Source: Phytophthora colocasiae
Lineage: Eukaryota > Oomycota > Peronosporomycetes > Peronosporales > Peronosporaceae
Direction of reading: 5' to 3'
Assembly (NCBI GenBank): GCA_018806915.1
Contig: JAGKQI010000103.1
Location: 1,488,001-1,552,000, forward strand
DNA: 64,000 nucleotides
Shown: piece by piece, positions 29,852-38,977 of the stretch
Position numbering within the stretch: the stretch's first letter is position 1
Layout: every line of letters begins with the position of its first letter
Made by a program: the position numbers and the translations under genes
The notes under the pieces: model-generated
The model's database searches: none
Seen by the model: the letters and a program-made list of their open reading frames with translations, nothing else
Told to the model about the DNA's origin: nothing

Positions 29852-31003
29852 ATGTCTCCTCCCGAGAACTACAAACTCTTCACGCCACTCCAGATGGGCA
29901 CAGACCTTGTGCTCAAGAACCGCGTCGTGTTTGGGCCCGCAACTCGAGCCCGGATCAATCCAGTCAGTCACGCTCCCAACGAGATGAATGCCGCATACTA
30001 CGGTCAGCGCGCTGGGGCCGGGCTTATCATCTCAGAGGGGTGTGCCATATCGGAGCAAGGTTTCGGATGGTATGGGTCTCCGGGACTCTACACTGATGAG
30101 CAAGTCCGCGGATGGAAGGAGGTCGTTGACCGCGTCCACGAGAAAGGAGGAGCTATCTTCGTGCAACTTTGGCACATGGGCAGACAGAGTCACCCCTCGT
30201 TCCATGCCAATAACGAGGTAGTGTCATCATCAGCTACGACGCTCGAAGGAGGCAACACGCGCAATGCAAACGGGGAGCGCGCTGGCTTCGAAAAGGCCCG
30301 TGCGTTGACTCTGAACGAGATCCCAGGAGTCGTGGAGCAGTACCGCAAATGTGCTGAACTGGCTAAGCACGTCGGTTTTGATGGTGCTGAGATCCATGCA
30401 GGCAGTGGATACCTGATCGATCAATTCCTGCAGTCCTGCACCAACGAGCGCACGGATCACTATGGGGGCTCATTCGAGAACCGCTACCGCCTACTTCATG
30501 AAATCGTGGAGGCTGTAAAAACCGTGTACCCCGTCAATCGCATCGGAGTGCGAGTCTCTCCTTCAAGCAAATACGGCGGCATGGGCAGCGTCGACAACAC
30601 AGAGATGTTCACGTATGTCTTCCAGCGCCTGTCGGGGCACAACCTGGGCTACTTGGCAATCTTGGATGGTTTCGGCTTTGGCTACTCCGACAAGAGCCGC
30701 GTTATGACGGCACTCGACGCTAAAATGCACTTCAAGGGGGTCGTGATGGCCAATTGCAGCTACACGCGCGACACCGCAGAGGGAGTAATTCACAGCGGTG
30801 CGGCCGATCTGGTGAGCTTTGTGCGTGGATTCATGTCGAATCCGGACCTCGTTGAGAGATACCAGAACGACTGGCCGCTCAACGATGAGCTGGGCTACGA
30901 GTTCTACTGGGACCCGTCGAAGGGCAAGGAGGGCTACATCACTCCACCACCATACAAGTCGGAACGTCCATGTCCATTGAAAAAGTTGATCCCCAACTTT
31001 TAA
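29852..31003 (+). CDS. old yellow enzyme (FMN ene-reductase), intact
   Basis: 383 residues, single exon, ATG 29852 in context CACCATGTC. FMN-barrel motifs: GPATRARINP (flavin Thr), QLWHMGRQSHPSF (flavin Gln), EIHAGSGYLIDQF, RTDHYGGSFENRYRL, VMANCSYTRDTAEG and SNPDLVERYQNDWPL. OYE family enzymes use NAD(P)H and FMN to reduce alpha,beta-unsaturated carbonyls, nitro compounds or oxylipins. His182 and the following Tyr (position 187) are kept, but Ser185 replaces the Asn or His that normally pairs with His to bind the substrate carbonyl. Length is normal. Divergent partner of the interrupted copy. Confidence 0.93.
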   Translation: MSPPENYKLFTPLQMGTDLVLKNRVVFGPATRARINPVSHAPNEMNAAYYGQRAGAGLIISEGCAISEQGFGWYGSPGLYTDEQVRGWKEVVDRVHEKGGAIFVQLWHMGRQSHPSFHANNEVVSSSATTLEGGNTRNANGERAGFEKARALTLNEIPGVVEQYRKCAELAKHVGFDGAEIHAGSGYLIDQFLQSCTNERTDHYGGSFENRYRLLHEIVEAVKTVYPVNRIGVRVSPSSKYGGMGSVDNTEMFTYVFQRLSGHNLGYLAILDGFGFGYSDKSRVMTALDAKMHFKGVVMANCSYTRDTAEGVIHSGAADLVSFVRGFMSNPDLVERYQNDWPLNDELGYEFYWDPSKGKEGYITPPPYKSERPCPLKKLIPNF

Positions 31004-31924
31004 AAACAGCCACACCTTAGTGTGACTTGATCATCGAGAGTCTGCATTCCTTTGGTGATGCTTGTTCAGTGAAGAATAGGATAACTTGTGGGTTAATTAA
31101 TCTGGACCACGATGACTTCTCCTATTTTGTTTGATCTTCACCCACGCCCTACAAGGCTGAACCACGTGATATTACCGTTGCCACGTGAAGTGTTTGTTGG
31201 TAGTAACAGTATGTCCTCATGGACATGTGCAGCCAGAATCTGGCTGCGAGATGCACTCTGCCGTGTCGAGTGTGGCGGTCATATTTCGTGGCACTGGTTC
31301 AAGCAAGATGCCACACTAGAACTCAGGAATGGCTTCTGGATTTTACAAACCAATGTTATTGATGATTTGCACCGATGAGTGCACTTTGGATTACCCGAAT
31401 AACCATTCCTTTGACGTTCCAAAAGGCACTGCACTCCTACTGCTTGTGGATGTTTGTACATCACAGCAGCGAAGTCTGATACATTTGCGAGCCAGCAGAG
31501 CTTCGTTCCACCAGTTGAGGTGCTCATTGGACACGGTGATACAGGCGGGTATGGCCAATCTTGTAGCAAGACGAGCTAACATTTCATTTCAGAGCAAAGT
31601 GACGATCTCGCAGAAGCGCGGATAATTTGCCGCCGACTGGAGTGTGCGATACCTTGCGCTCATCTGGCTTCAAGTGCGGATCTGAGCTGTGCACAGCGAG
31701 GCTGTCCATACCAAAATTTATCCGACTTCCGACCGCTCACTTCCGACCACTCCGACTGTACCAAAGTTTTGGAACACACCAAAAAAGGAAGGCTCAAATC
31801 TGAGCCACTCAATTTGCACCCACGCCCACTAAAAGCAGCCGCCGACAAGCCGAGCGCTCCCTCATTCATCATTTTTTTCAAGGTAGCGCTCAAGCCTCCA
31901 AGGCCTCAAGACCCCCCGCCCCTC
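31004..31924. other. intergenic region after the intact OYE gene
   Basis: No convincing gene. Contains repeated ACTTCCGACC motifs (about 31724-31755) and a GGCTCA/TGAGCC hairpin (about 31788-31803). Short ORFs here have no recognisable content. Confidence 0.4.
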
Positions 31925-31995
31925 GCTTGCATGGCCCATCGGTAGGGCCCGAGCCTAAAAACTCGGAGGTGTTGGTTCGATTCCAGCTGCAAGCA
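31925..31995 (+). other. tRNA-like sequence, probably a pseudo-tRNA or tRNA-derived repeat
   Basis: It folds as a cloverleaf: acceptor GCTTGCA/TGCAAGC (7 bp), D-stem GCCC/GGGC, anticodon stem CCGAG/CTCGG, T-arm GTTGG-TTCGATT-CCAGC with a perfect B box (GGTTCGATTCC). Departures from a normal tRNA: no base between the D and anticodon stems, an eight-base anticodon loop CCTAAAAA, a D-loop that breaks the A box by one base, and no T4 pol III terminator nearby. Read with U33 in place the anticodon would be AAA, which is rare. Stems are well kept, so decay is recent or it is a tRNA-derived SINE head. Confidence 0.55.
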
Positions 31996-31996
31996 T

Positions 31997-32047
31997 CCAG
32001 TGTGAGAGTGTGCATGTGTGCGTGTTTGTGTATGTGTGCGTGCTATT
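31997..32047 (+). repeat. TG-rich microsatellite-like tract
   Basis: Runs of GTGTG/TGCGTG directly after the tRNA-like unit; a simple-sequence tail of this kind would fit a SINE-like origin. Confidence 0.5.
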
Positions 32048-32229
32048 GCTGAGTGGTTGGCTTGAGTTAAACTTTGTGTGCTTAGCTCAGAGGTTAACAT
32101 TGCTGTTCCGCAAGGAGGTTGCTTTGTGTTCTGGGCTTGGTGGTTACGAGTCTCTTTCAAGCATTCAATACATGATCGTTTGCAGTTCATTGTGTGTTTA
32201 ATGGCTGTGTTTGAATGTCTTACTTCGCT

Positions 32230-34334
32230 AACCTGCTCCAAAATGTTCTGTGTGTAGCCTGGGGATGGATCTTGGATGGCAGGAGTTTGCAGGAGCTGTT
32301 CGTGGCGCTCAATCATGGTGTTGAGTGCACCAGAGCGATGAAGGGCACGCAGGTGCTTGAGGACGGCACCTGAACCACGGGGAGCTGACGCTGCGCTCGC
32401 CAAGAAATGCGAGGACGGACTTCTCAGCACGAGCCCCAAGTGCCAGAACCTGATCGCGGTAGTCTGGGTGTCGCTGCGTCCAGCACAAACCATCCCTCAG
32501 AAACAGCTTCATGAACGCGACAAGCCGCTTGGCATCCGACTTCTGCTGCTTCGAGATCGGTGCACGCCACAGCCGAGGATCTTGAGCGTACCACGCGTAC
32601 CAAGTCGCACGAAGGTGAGTTACTGCTGATCTGCGCTGCTTCTTCTTGATCTTGCTGACGTCGCTTGTGTCAGTTTCTGGCTTGTGTCTCTGGTTTGACG
32701 CTTGTATAGGTCGTTGTTCAGTTTAGCCTCAAGCGCATCCATCCTAGCATCCTGTCGCTTCGTGTGCTCGATAAAGTGATTAATGACAGCAGCCTGGTGC
32801 ACGATGATCTTCTGCTCGTTGCTCGGTCCTGCCGGTTGCTTTGCTGCCTCCTGTTGCTGTTGGGTGCTTGATGGCTTGCTGTCCTCACAGGTTGACTCAG
32901 GGCTTGCAAGATGCGATGACCATGCGAGCAGTTCAGCACGCGAGCTGCCACAGTCGACAGCACAAGCTTCAATGCGTTTGACAGCTGGAGTTTCAGCGTT
33001 CAAGGCCTTCAGCAGCGGATAGTGACGAAGAACACTAGCGGTAAGCACATCCAGCACGGCTTGATTCACATTGTGTCGTGTGGTTTCTAGACCGTGGCAA
33101 GTGGTGAACAGAAGGCGCTGGAATTTGGTGATCGTCGCTTTAGTCTGAGAGTCGAAGGCGGTCAAGTCTTGAGAGGCACCTTGGCGTCAGCACCATATCC
33201 GCTGAGTATTTTACTGACTTTGTGGTCTTCTTTGCTCGTGTTGAAGATGTAGTTGAAGCCCTTGTTTGTTGTGCTCATGTTCCAGGCACCGCGATCGAAA
33301 ATCCAACGCGCAGTTAGCTCTCCACTGCCATTAGCATGCTGTGCCCCACCGCGGCGGAAGGAGGAGACGTCAGCGCGGCCTTGACTCCAGCTGCGACGCT
33401 GATCCTGTCCAGCACGCGGTTCATGAGCGTAGATGGTTGGTGTTGTGTTCACCCCGCAGCTGATGGTGCGTTGAGTCCAGCGGAGCAGCAGGATGATCGA
33501 GAATCTCCAGCAACGGCACATCAGCGGACAGCGAGATCGCAGCTTGGCTTGGGAGGTCTGGCAGGTTGTCGATAACGTTGGGGCATGGAGCGGTCTGCAT
33601 CAGCAGAGCTAGAGCCATGGCGAACATTGGGCACGTCTCGAAGGCCGTCCCAGGGAAGAGAGACAAGCCTTGCTCTTCCGATGTCTTCATCCGGATAAAG
33701 CGAACGAAGAGCACACTGCCAGCGTCGATGGACACGTTTGGCTTACGCAGCAGTGCGAGGTCTGACGCTCGTCCAAAAAGGTGCCACAACAAGCACAAGA
33801 GTGCAGCGTCCTGATAGTCACTAGAACAGCTTGCATTAACATACAAATACATTAGCATTCGTTTCAAATCACTCTTTGTACATGGTGGTGCCTTGTTGAT
33901 AAAGCCACCACCGTCACGCTTCATGCAAAATTGTCTAGCGTCTTCCCCATTTTCAGCAACCGCGCTTCCAGTGAAGCACGGTGCTGAGGAAACTGGTCAA
34001 GGAGCCATAGCTTAGCTTGCCTATAGTACTGCATTGAAGTATTTCTCGCAAGCGGCTTGCCGTTTTTGCCCTCAACAAACGCAAGATGCATACCAAACTT
34101 GTCCATTACGGACACAAAGCACTTCCCACTATCGTCACGCTCAATACAGACACGCACATACTCCTCTGTCACACACTCAGACTTTAGAAACCGCATGAAT
34201 GCCGCTACGGCAGTTGCTCTTGGCACGCTTTGGTGTTTCCAGGCGCCAGCTCTTCTAACCCCAGTCCTCGTGTCGGATAGATAGGAAATATTTAAGTGAT
34301 ATGAGTTTGACTTGCTTCTTGAGAGTCCATACAC
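32230..34334 (-). pseudogene. Crypton-type tyrosine recombinase element, decayed ORF
   Basis: A long minus-strand coding region in several frames. An N-terminal part (VPRATAVAAFMRFLKSECV, MQYYRQAKLWLLDQFP) is followed by the recombinase: LLWHLFGRASDLALLRKP with the first arginine, SSFRRGGAQHANG (box II), WIFDRGAWNM, and the nucleophile region NKGFNYIFNT. A C-terminal region (SKILSGYGADAK, TITKFQRLLFTTCHGL, then a Gln-rich linker and a basic end) matches no other domain I know. Breaks occur at a T4/A4 run (33927-33930), at AA 33164-33165, near 33435-33460 and near 33370. Single-gene tyrosine-recombinase transposons without RT are Cryptons, reported in oomycetes. Element ends were not found. 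Confidence 0.65.
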
Positions 34335-35071
34335 ATATTTGACGGAGCTTTCCGACTCGATACGTCGGAACGGCTGGCTTACAGGACTTGCCTTTTTTAG
34401 AGCGATGTGATTGGTAGAAAATGACTATCAAATGATCTGTGATTGGTCGGAACATTCCATCTCGATGCCTATTGGCTTTTGCGCGAAAACCTGAATGCAT
34501 ACAAATTCCAAGTATGGTCGGATGGATTGTCATATTCAACCATAGCGGAAAAAAGAGAGCTCGGCGTGTTTGGCGGCTCGGATCCGCAGAATACCGGTAT
34601 CTTCAGCTTTGCAAAATTCCATTCCGTCCTTTGGATTTGGCACAGTCAAGCTCTGTGCCATCTGGACGACAAAACCCACAACAGAATAATTCCCCCCAGC
34701 TGCACTGGCATTGCCGTCACTGCCGCGCACCCGACAGAGATATATTTGCCAGCTCTCGACCAAATACTTTGTAGACCACCTGGTCCAGTTTCTCACCTAC
34801 AGCCTCTTGTCGTCACATTTTCTTTTGTCAAAAGCGCAAAAAACGGAGTTCGTGGAGATGGGGGGCGTCCACATTTCGCACTTCTGATTGGCCAATATCG
34901 AGAAAGATGCCAACGATTGGCTCACTTCAAAACGAATCTTTTTGGCAGGGGAGAGAGAGCCACAAACCAACATTTTAACGCCATTGGATCGCGCTCTCAC
35001 TTCTCTTTTCTTCATTCAAGCGGCAAGCAGATCGATCTTCCCTACTGATTTTAGAGAACTCCAAGTCAACC
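34335..35071. other. intergenic region upstream of the H+-ATPase
   Basis: Contains several GATTGG/CCAAT motifs (e.g. near 34411, 34441, 34889, 34915) and an initiator-like TTCATTC. A 201-codon ORF (34443-35048) running into the promoter is not called: it has no known motif and ends just before the ATPase start. Confidence 0.45.
35011..35019 (+). promoter_or_regulatory. possible oomycete initiator of the H+-ATPase gene
   Basis: TTCATTCAA about 57 bp upstream of the ATG resembles the oomycete initiator consensus (YCAYTYY). Position is suitable; no other evidence. Confidence 0.35.
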
Positions 35072-37969
35072 ATGTCAGAACACAGTCCGCTGCTCGCCAA
35101 TGGCGACGAGCACTCGTACAGCGGCATCAGCAACGACGACCGCTTCTACATGGGCGTGGACAAGCGCTCGCTATTGGACACGGGCGAGTCGGGTCTCAGC
35201 ACGGTGGAAGCCTCTCGCCGCCTCAAGATCTTCGGCCCCAACGAGCTCGAGACCAAGGAGAAAAGCCCGTGGGTCAAGCTGGCCGAGCAGTTCTGGGGAC
35301 CCATGCCCATCATGATCTGGCTCGCTATCCTCGTGGAAGCCATCACCAAGGATTGGCCCGACTTCTTCGTGCTGCTCTTCCTACAACTGCTTAACGGTAC
35401 TGTGGGTTGGTACGAGGAGCTGAAGGCTGGTAACGCTGTAGCTGCACTTAAGGCCAGTCTTAAGCCCGAGGCTCAGGTTATTCGTGACGGTGTGCATCAG
35501 ACGATCAACGCTGCGCTACTTGTGCCGGGCGACCGCGTGACGCTTTCGGCTGGTGCGGCTGTGCCTGCGGACTGTGATCTGTGCGAGGGAAACCCCGTGC
35601 AGATTGACCAGGCTGCATTGACGGGAGAGTCTTTCCCGGTGACGATGGCTCATGGCGACAATGCCAAGATGGGATCAACTGTCGTTCGCGGTGAAGTTGA
35701 AGCAGTGGTATCTGCTACTGGCGGTCAGACGTTCTTCGGCAAGACGGCGAGCTTGATCTCGTCTGTGGACGAAGTGAGCCACTTCCAGAAGATTTTGATC
35801 CGCATCACGATGTTCCTCATGGCTATTTCGTTCGTGCTCGTGGGCTTCTGTCTTGGATATTTGATCTACAACGGCGAAGACTTCCTGGAGGCTATTGCAT
35901 TCTGCGTTGTGCTGCTTGTGGCCTCGATCCCCATTGCCATGCAGGTGGTGTGCACGTCGACGATGGCTCTTGGGTCCCGTAAGCTCGCAGAGGAGAAGGT
36001 CATTGTTACACAGTTGCAGTCTATTGAGACGCTCTCGGGTATGAACATGTTGTGCTCGGACAAGACTGGCACGCTTACGCGTAACAAGATGGAGCTGCAG
36101 GATGACCTGCCGATCTTCCACCCGACTGCTACCCGTGAGGAAGTGCTGATCACCGCTGCGCTTGCTGCTAAGTGGAAGGAGCCGCCTAAGGATGCTCTCG
36201 ACACGCTTGTATTGAACGCGATTGACCTGCGCCCGCTTGACCAGTACACGATGATGGACCACATGCCATTCGACCCCTCTGTAAAGCGTACGGAGTCTAC
36301 GATCCGCGGCCCGGACGGAAAGGTCTTCAAGGTGACCAAGGGTGCCCCACAGATTATTCTGGCGCTTGCCCACAACGTGACGGAGATTCAGGAAGACGTG
36401 GAGGCTAAGGTGCTTGACCTGGCTAAGCGTGGCATCCGTTCACTTGCTGTTGGTCGCACTTCGGAAGAGGAAGCTGACGGTGGCTGGGTGTTCCTCGGCA
36501 TTATGACGTTCCTGGACCCTCCGCGTCACGACACCAAGCGCACGATTGAACTGGCTCACGAGAACGGCATTGGCGTCAAGATGATCACCGGTGACCAGGC
36601 CGCTATTGCTGTGGAAACGTGCCGTATGCTCGGAATGGGCACGACCATTTTGGGCACGGATGTGTTGCCGACCGCCAACGTGCAAGATGGTCTTTCGTCG
36701 TCTCTTGGCGCTGACTATGGCGCCATCGTTGAAAGCGCTGATGGTTTCGCTCAGGTGTTCCCGGAGCACAAGTTCTTGATCGTTGAGGTGCTTCGCCAGC
36801 GTGGATGGGTGTGTGGTATGACTGGTGATGGTGTAAACGACGCCCCCGCCCTGAAGAAGGCCGATGTCGGTATCGCCGTTGAGGGCTCGACCGATGCCGC
36901 TCGCGCTGCTGCTGACATCGTGCTCACGCAGCCTGGTCTGTCCGTCATCATTAACGCTATCACTCTGTCGCGCAAGATCTTCCAACGCATGCGCAACTAC
37001 GTGACGTACCGCATTGCTTGCACGATCCAGCTGCTCATGTTCTTCTTTATCTCTGTGCTGCTGTTCCACCCTGATAGCTGCCGCTTCCAGCACTTTGTCC
37101 CGCACGTTGGCGAATGCTCGTACAACAACAACGAGAGCACGGAGGCTGTGGACCCGTACTTCAAGCTGCCGGTCATTGCCCTTGTGCTGATCACGATCCT
37201 GAACGACGGTACCATTATCTCGATTGCCTATGACAACGTGGTGCCCTCGAAGCGCCCGGAGACCTGGAACCTGCCCCGCATCTACTGGGTGTCGACGACG
37301 CTGGGTTTGATTGCTGTTGCCAGCTCTCTGCTGCTGCTCTTCTGGGGTCTTGACTCTTGGAACAAGAACGGTATGCTCGCGTACTTCGGCCTGGGTGACC
37401 TCCCGTACGACCAGGTGATGATGATGATGTACCTGAAGATTTCGCTCTCGGATTTCATGACGGTGTTCACTGCCCGTACCGACGGTCTGTTCTTCACGCG
37501 TGCCCCTGGCCGTCTTCTAGCTGTGGCTGCGTGTTTCGCCACAATTGTGTCTACGCTTTTGGCTGTGTTTTGGCCGTTCACGGAGATGCAGGCCATCTCC
37601 TTTAAGCTGGCTGCATTCGTGTGGATCTACTGCTCGGGCTGGTTCCTTATCCAGGACTTGGGCAAGGTTCTTCTGATTTTCCTGCTGGAGCACGTCGACC
37701 ACATGAACGTGTTCGAGCGCAAGGTCAGCAGCAAGAAGTACGTGAAGCAGGAGGCTCAGCGCCAGAACCGCATCCGCATGGGTTCGACACTACTGAACAA
37801 CGACTCGTTCATGCGCGGCTCGTTTGTGGCCGGTCGACCGGTGGGTGGCTCCTTCGTGGAGCGCAGTATGACGCTGGAGCAGGCTATGGACCGCCTCGTG
37901 CGTCTTGAAGCCGAGATGAAGGCGATCCGCGCTGTCATCCAGAATGCCTCGGGCACCACAAAGGTTTAA
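35072..37969 (+). CDS. plasma-membrane-type proton-pumping P3A ATPase
   Basis: 965 residues, single exon, ATG 35072. P-type ATPase order: N-terminal cytosolic leader, first membrane pair (MPIMIWLAILVEAI), actuator domain with LTGES (about 183-187), phosphorylation loop CSDKTGTLT with Asp330, KGAPQIIL, then TGDGVNDAPALKKADVG (from about 584) and the C-terminal membrane bundle. The lack of calcium-pump motifs and the overall length match fungal/plant H+-ATPases, which energise the plasma membrane for secondary transport. A C-terminal coiled region (ERSMTLEQAMDRLVRLEAEMKAI) may be regulatory. The N-terminus also contains EHSPLL, an acidic dileucine-type motif usually associated with endolysosomal sorting. 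Codons are GC-ending and strongly biased, consistent with high expression. Confidence 0.93.
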   Translation: MSEHSPLLANGDEHSYSGISNDDRFYMGVDKRSLLDTGESGLSTVEASRRLKIFGPNELETKEKSPWVKLAEQFWGPMPIMIWLAILVEAITKDWPDFFVLLFLQLLNGTVGWYEELKAGNAVAALKASLKPEAQVIRDGVHQTINAALLVPGDRVTLSAGAAVPADCDLCEGNPVQIDQAALTGESFPVTMAHGDNAKMGSTVVRGEVEAVVSATGGQTFFGKTASLISSVDEVSHFQKILIRITMFLMAISFVLVGFCLGYLIYNGEDFLEAIAFCVVLLVASIPIAMQVVCTSTMALGSRKLAEEKVIVTQLQSIETLSGMNMLCSDKTGTLTRNKMELQDDLPIFHPTATREEVLITAALAAKWKEPPKDALDTLVLNAIDLRPLDQYTMMDHMPFDPSVKRTESTIRGPDGKVFKVTKGAPQIILALAHNVTEIQEDVEAKVLDLAKRGIRSLAVGRTSEEEADGGWVFLGIMTFLDPPRHDTKRTIELAHENGIGVKMITGDQAAIAVETCRMLGMGTTILGTDVLPTANVQDGLSSSLGADYGAIVESADGFAQVFPEHKFLIVEVLRQRGWVCGMTGDGVNDAPALKKADVGIAVEGSTDAARAAADIVLTQPGLSVIINAITLSRKIFQRMRNYVTYRIACTIQLLMFFFISVLLFHPDSCRFQHFVPHVGECSYNNNESTEAVDPYFKLPVIALVLITILNDGTIISIAYDNVVPSKRPETWNLPRIYWVSTTLGLIAVASSLLLLFWGLDSWNKNGMLAYFGLGDLPYDQVMMMMYLKISLSDFMTVFTARTDGLFFTRAPGRLLAVAACFATIVSTLLAVFWPFTEMQAISFKLAAFVWIYCSGWFLIQDLGKVLLIFLLEHVDHMNVFERKVSSKKYVKQEAQRQNRIRMGSTLLNNDSFMRGSFVAGRPVGGSFVERSMTLEQAMDRLVRLEAEMKAIRAVIQNASGTTKV

Positions 37970-38977
37970 GGTGGTGCTGGCGATGCAAACATAAAGAAGG
38001 CACCGACAATTTGAGCTACGCAGAGGTCGGTCTGTTCATAGTTTAGTGAGTGACTGCCCATATGCATTTACAGATCGGAGGTTGTTGGGCGGTAGAAGAG
38101 TTGATGTCAATGCAAGCCTGCCACCTTTGTCTTTTTGAATTCATTTCAATTGCTCTGGTTCATCTTGAAAGCACAAAGGTCTGGGATCTTGAAGAGCTGC
38201 AATCATGTCAAGGCAATCAGTGATCACCAAACCAATCTGGACCAGCACCAGCAATGTAGACGAATGCTCACCAGTGAGCTCAATGTTTGAACGTTCAGGC
38301 CCTGAACTTCAGGGTATCCGGAGCGGTGGTTGCCTGCAGGGATCATCTAAGCGGCTGTCGATCGACGAACGGCATGCTTGATCGCGATCTCGAGGTCCTC
38401 CACCACCAGATCAATTTCGACGCTTTTTTTCTGCCGGTGGCGGATCGTTTCTTGTGCCGACAGCAACATGTACCTCCACGTTGGCTTCTTGGGCGCGGCA
38501 ATTGGCAGACGTCGACATCGACCCCGCTATCGTCATGGATCAGCTATTGGCCGCGGAAACGTCACCCACCTGCAGCTGCGGAACATTGACGCCATCGTAA
38601 TTGAGCTCCTCGCGTCTAACCTAACGTACATCATGTATCATACATGTGTGCTTAATTAAACATACTCGTCAATGAGCAGCAAAAGTCTTATTAACGAGGC
38701 ACCATTGTGTAGTACGCCATGCTAACGTGGAGGGATTGACACAGACAGCTTTTGCCAACCAAAGCGTCCATCTTTGCTGGAAGAGTGGCATCAGTAATAG
38801 TACACTGAAGCAAAGTCTCCGCTAATAAAACCCGCCATGCTGATTGGCTATCTATTCTTAGAACGACATCTTATTCGCTGAAAATCACTTCCATCAGTGC
38901 ACATCCACCTCATCGCCGGGACAAAGGACCTGTTGCTCACTCGCCAATTCGCCCGCAAACCCTCAAGTGACGCGTTG
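37970..38977. other. 1-kb intergenic region between the ATPase and the SulP gene
   Basis: No gene recognised. Short ORFs (e.g. 38287-38589) are not convincing. A duplicated GATCGCGATC-like patch near 38380-38392 is the only local symmetry noticed. Confidence 0.4.

Noticed and set aside
31906..32493. 195-codon minus ORF extending across the tRNA-like region
   Set aside because: Its upstream third is the Crypton C-terminus, but the rest is antisense to the TG tract and the tRNA-like unit and is not protein sequence.
34443..35048. 201-codon plus ORF before the H+-ATPase
   Set aside because: No recognisable domain, poor composition, ends 24 bp before the ATPase ATG and overlaps its promoter.
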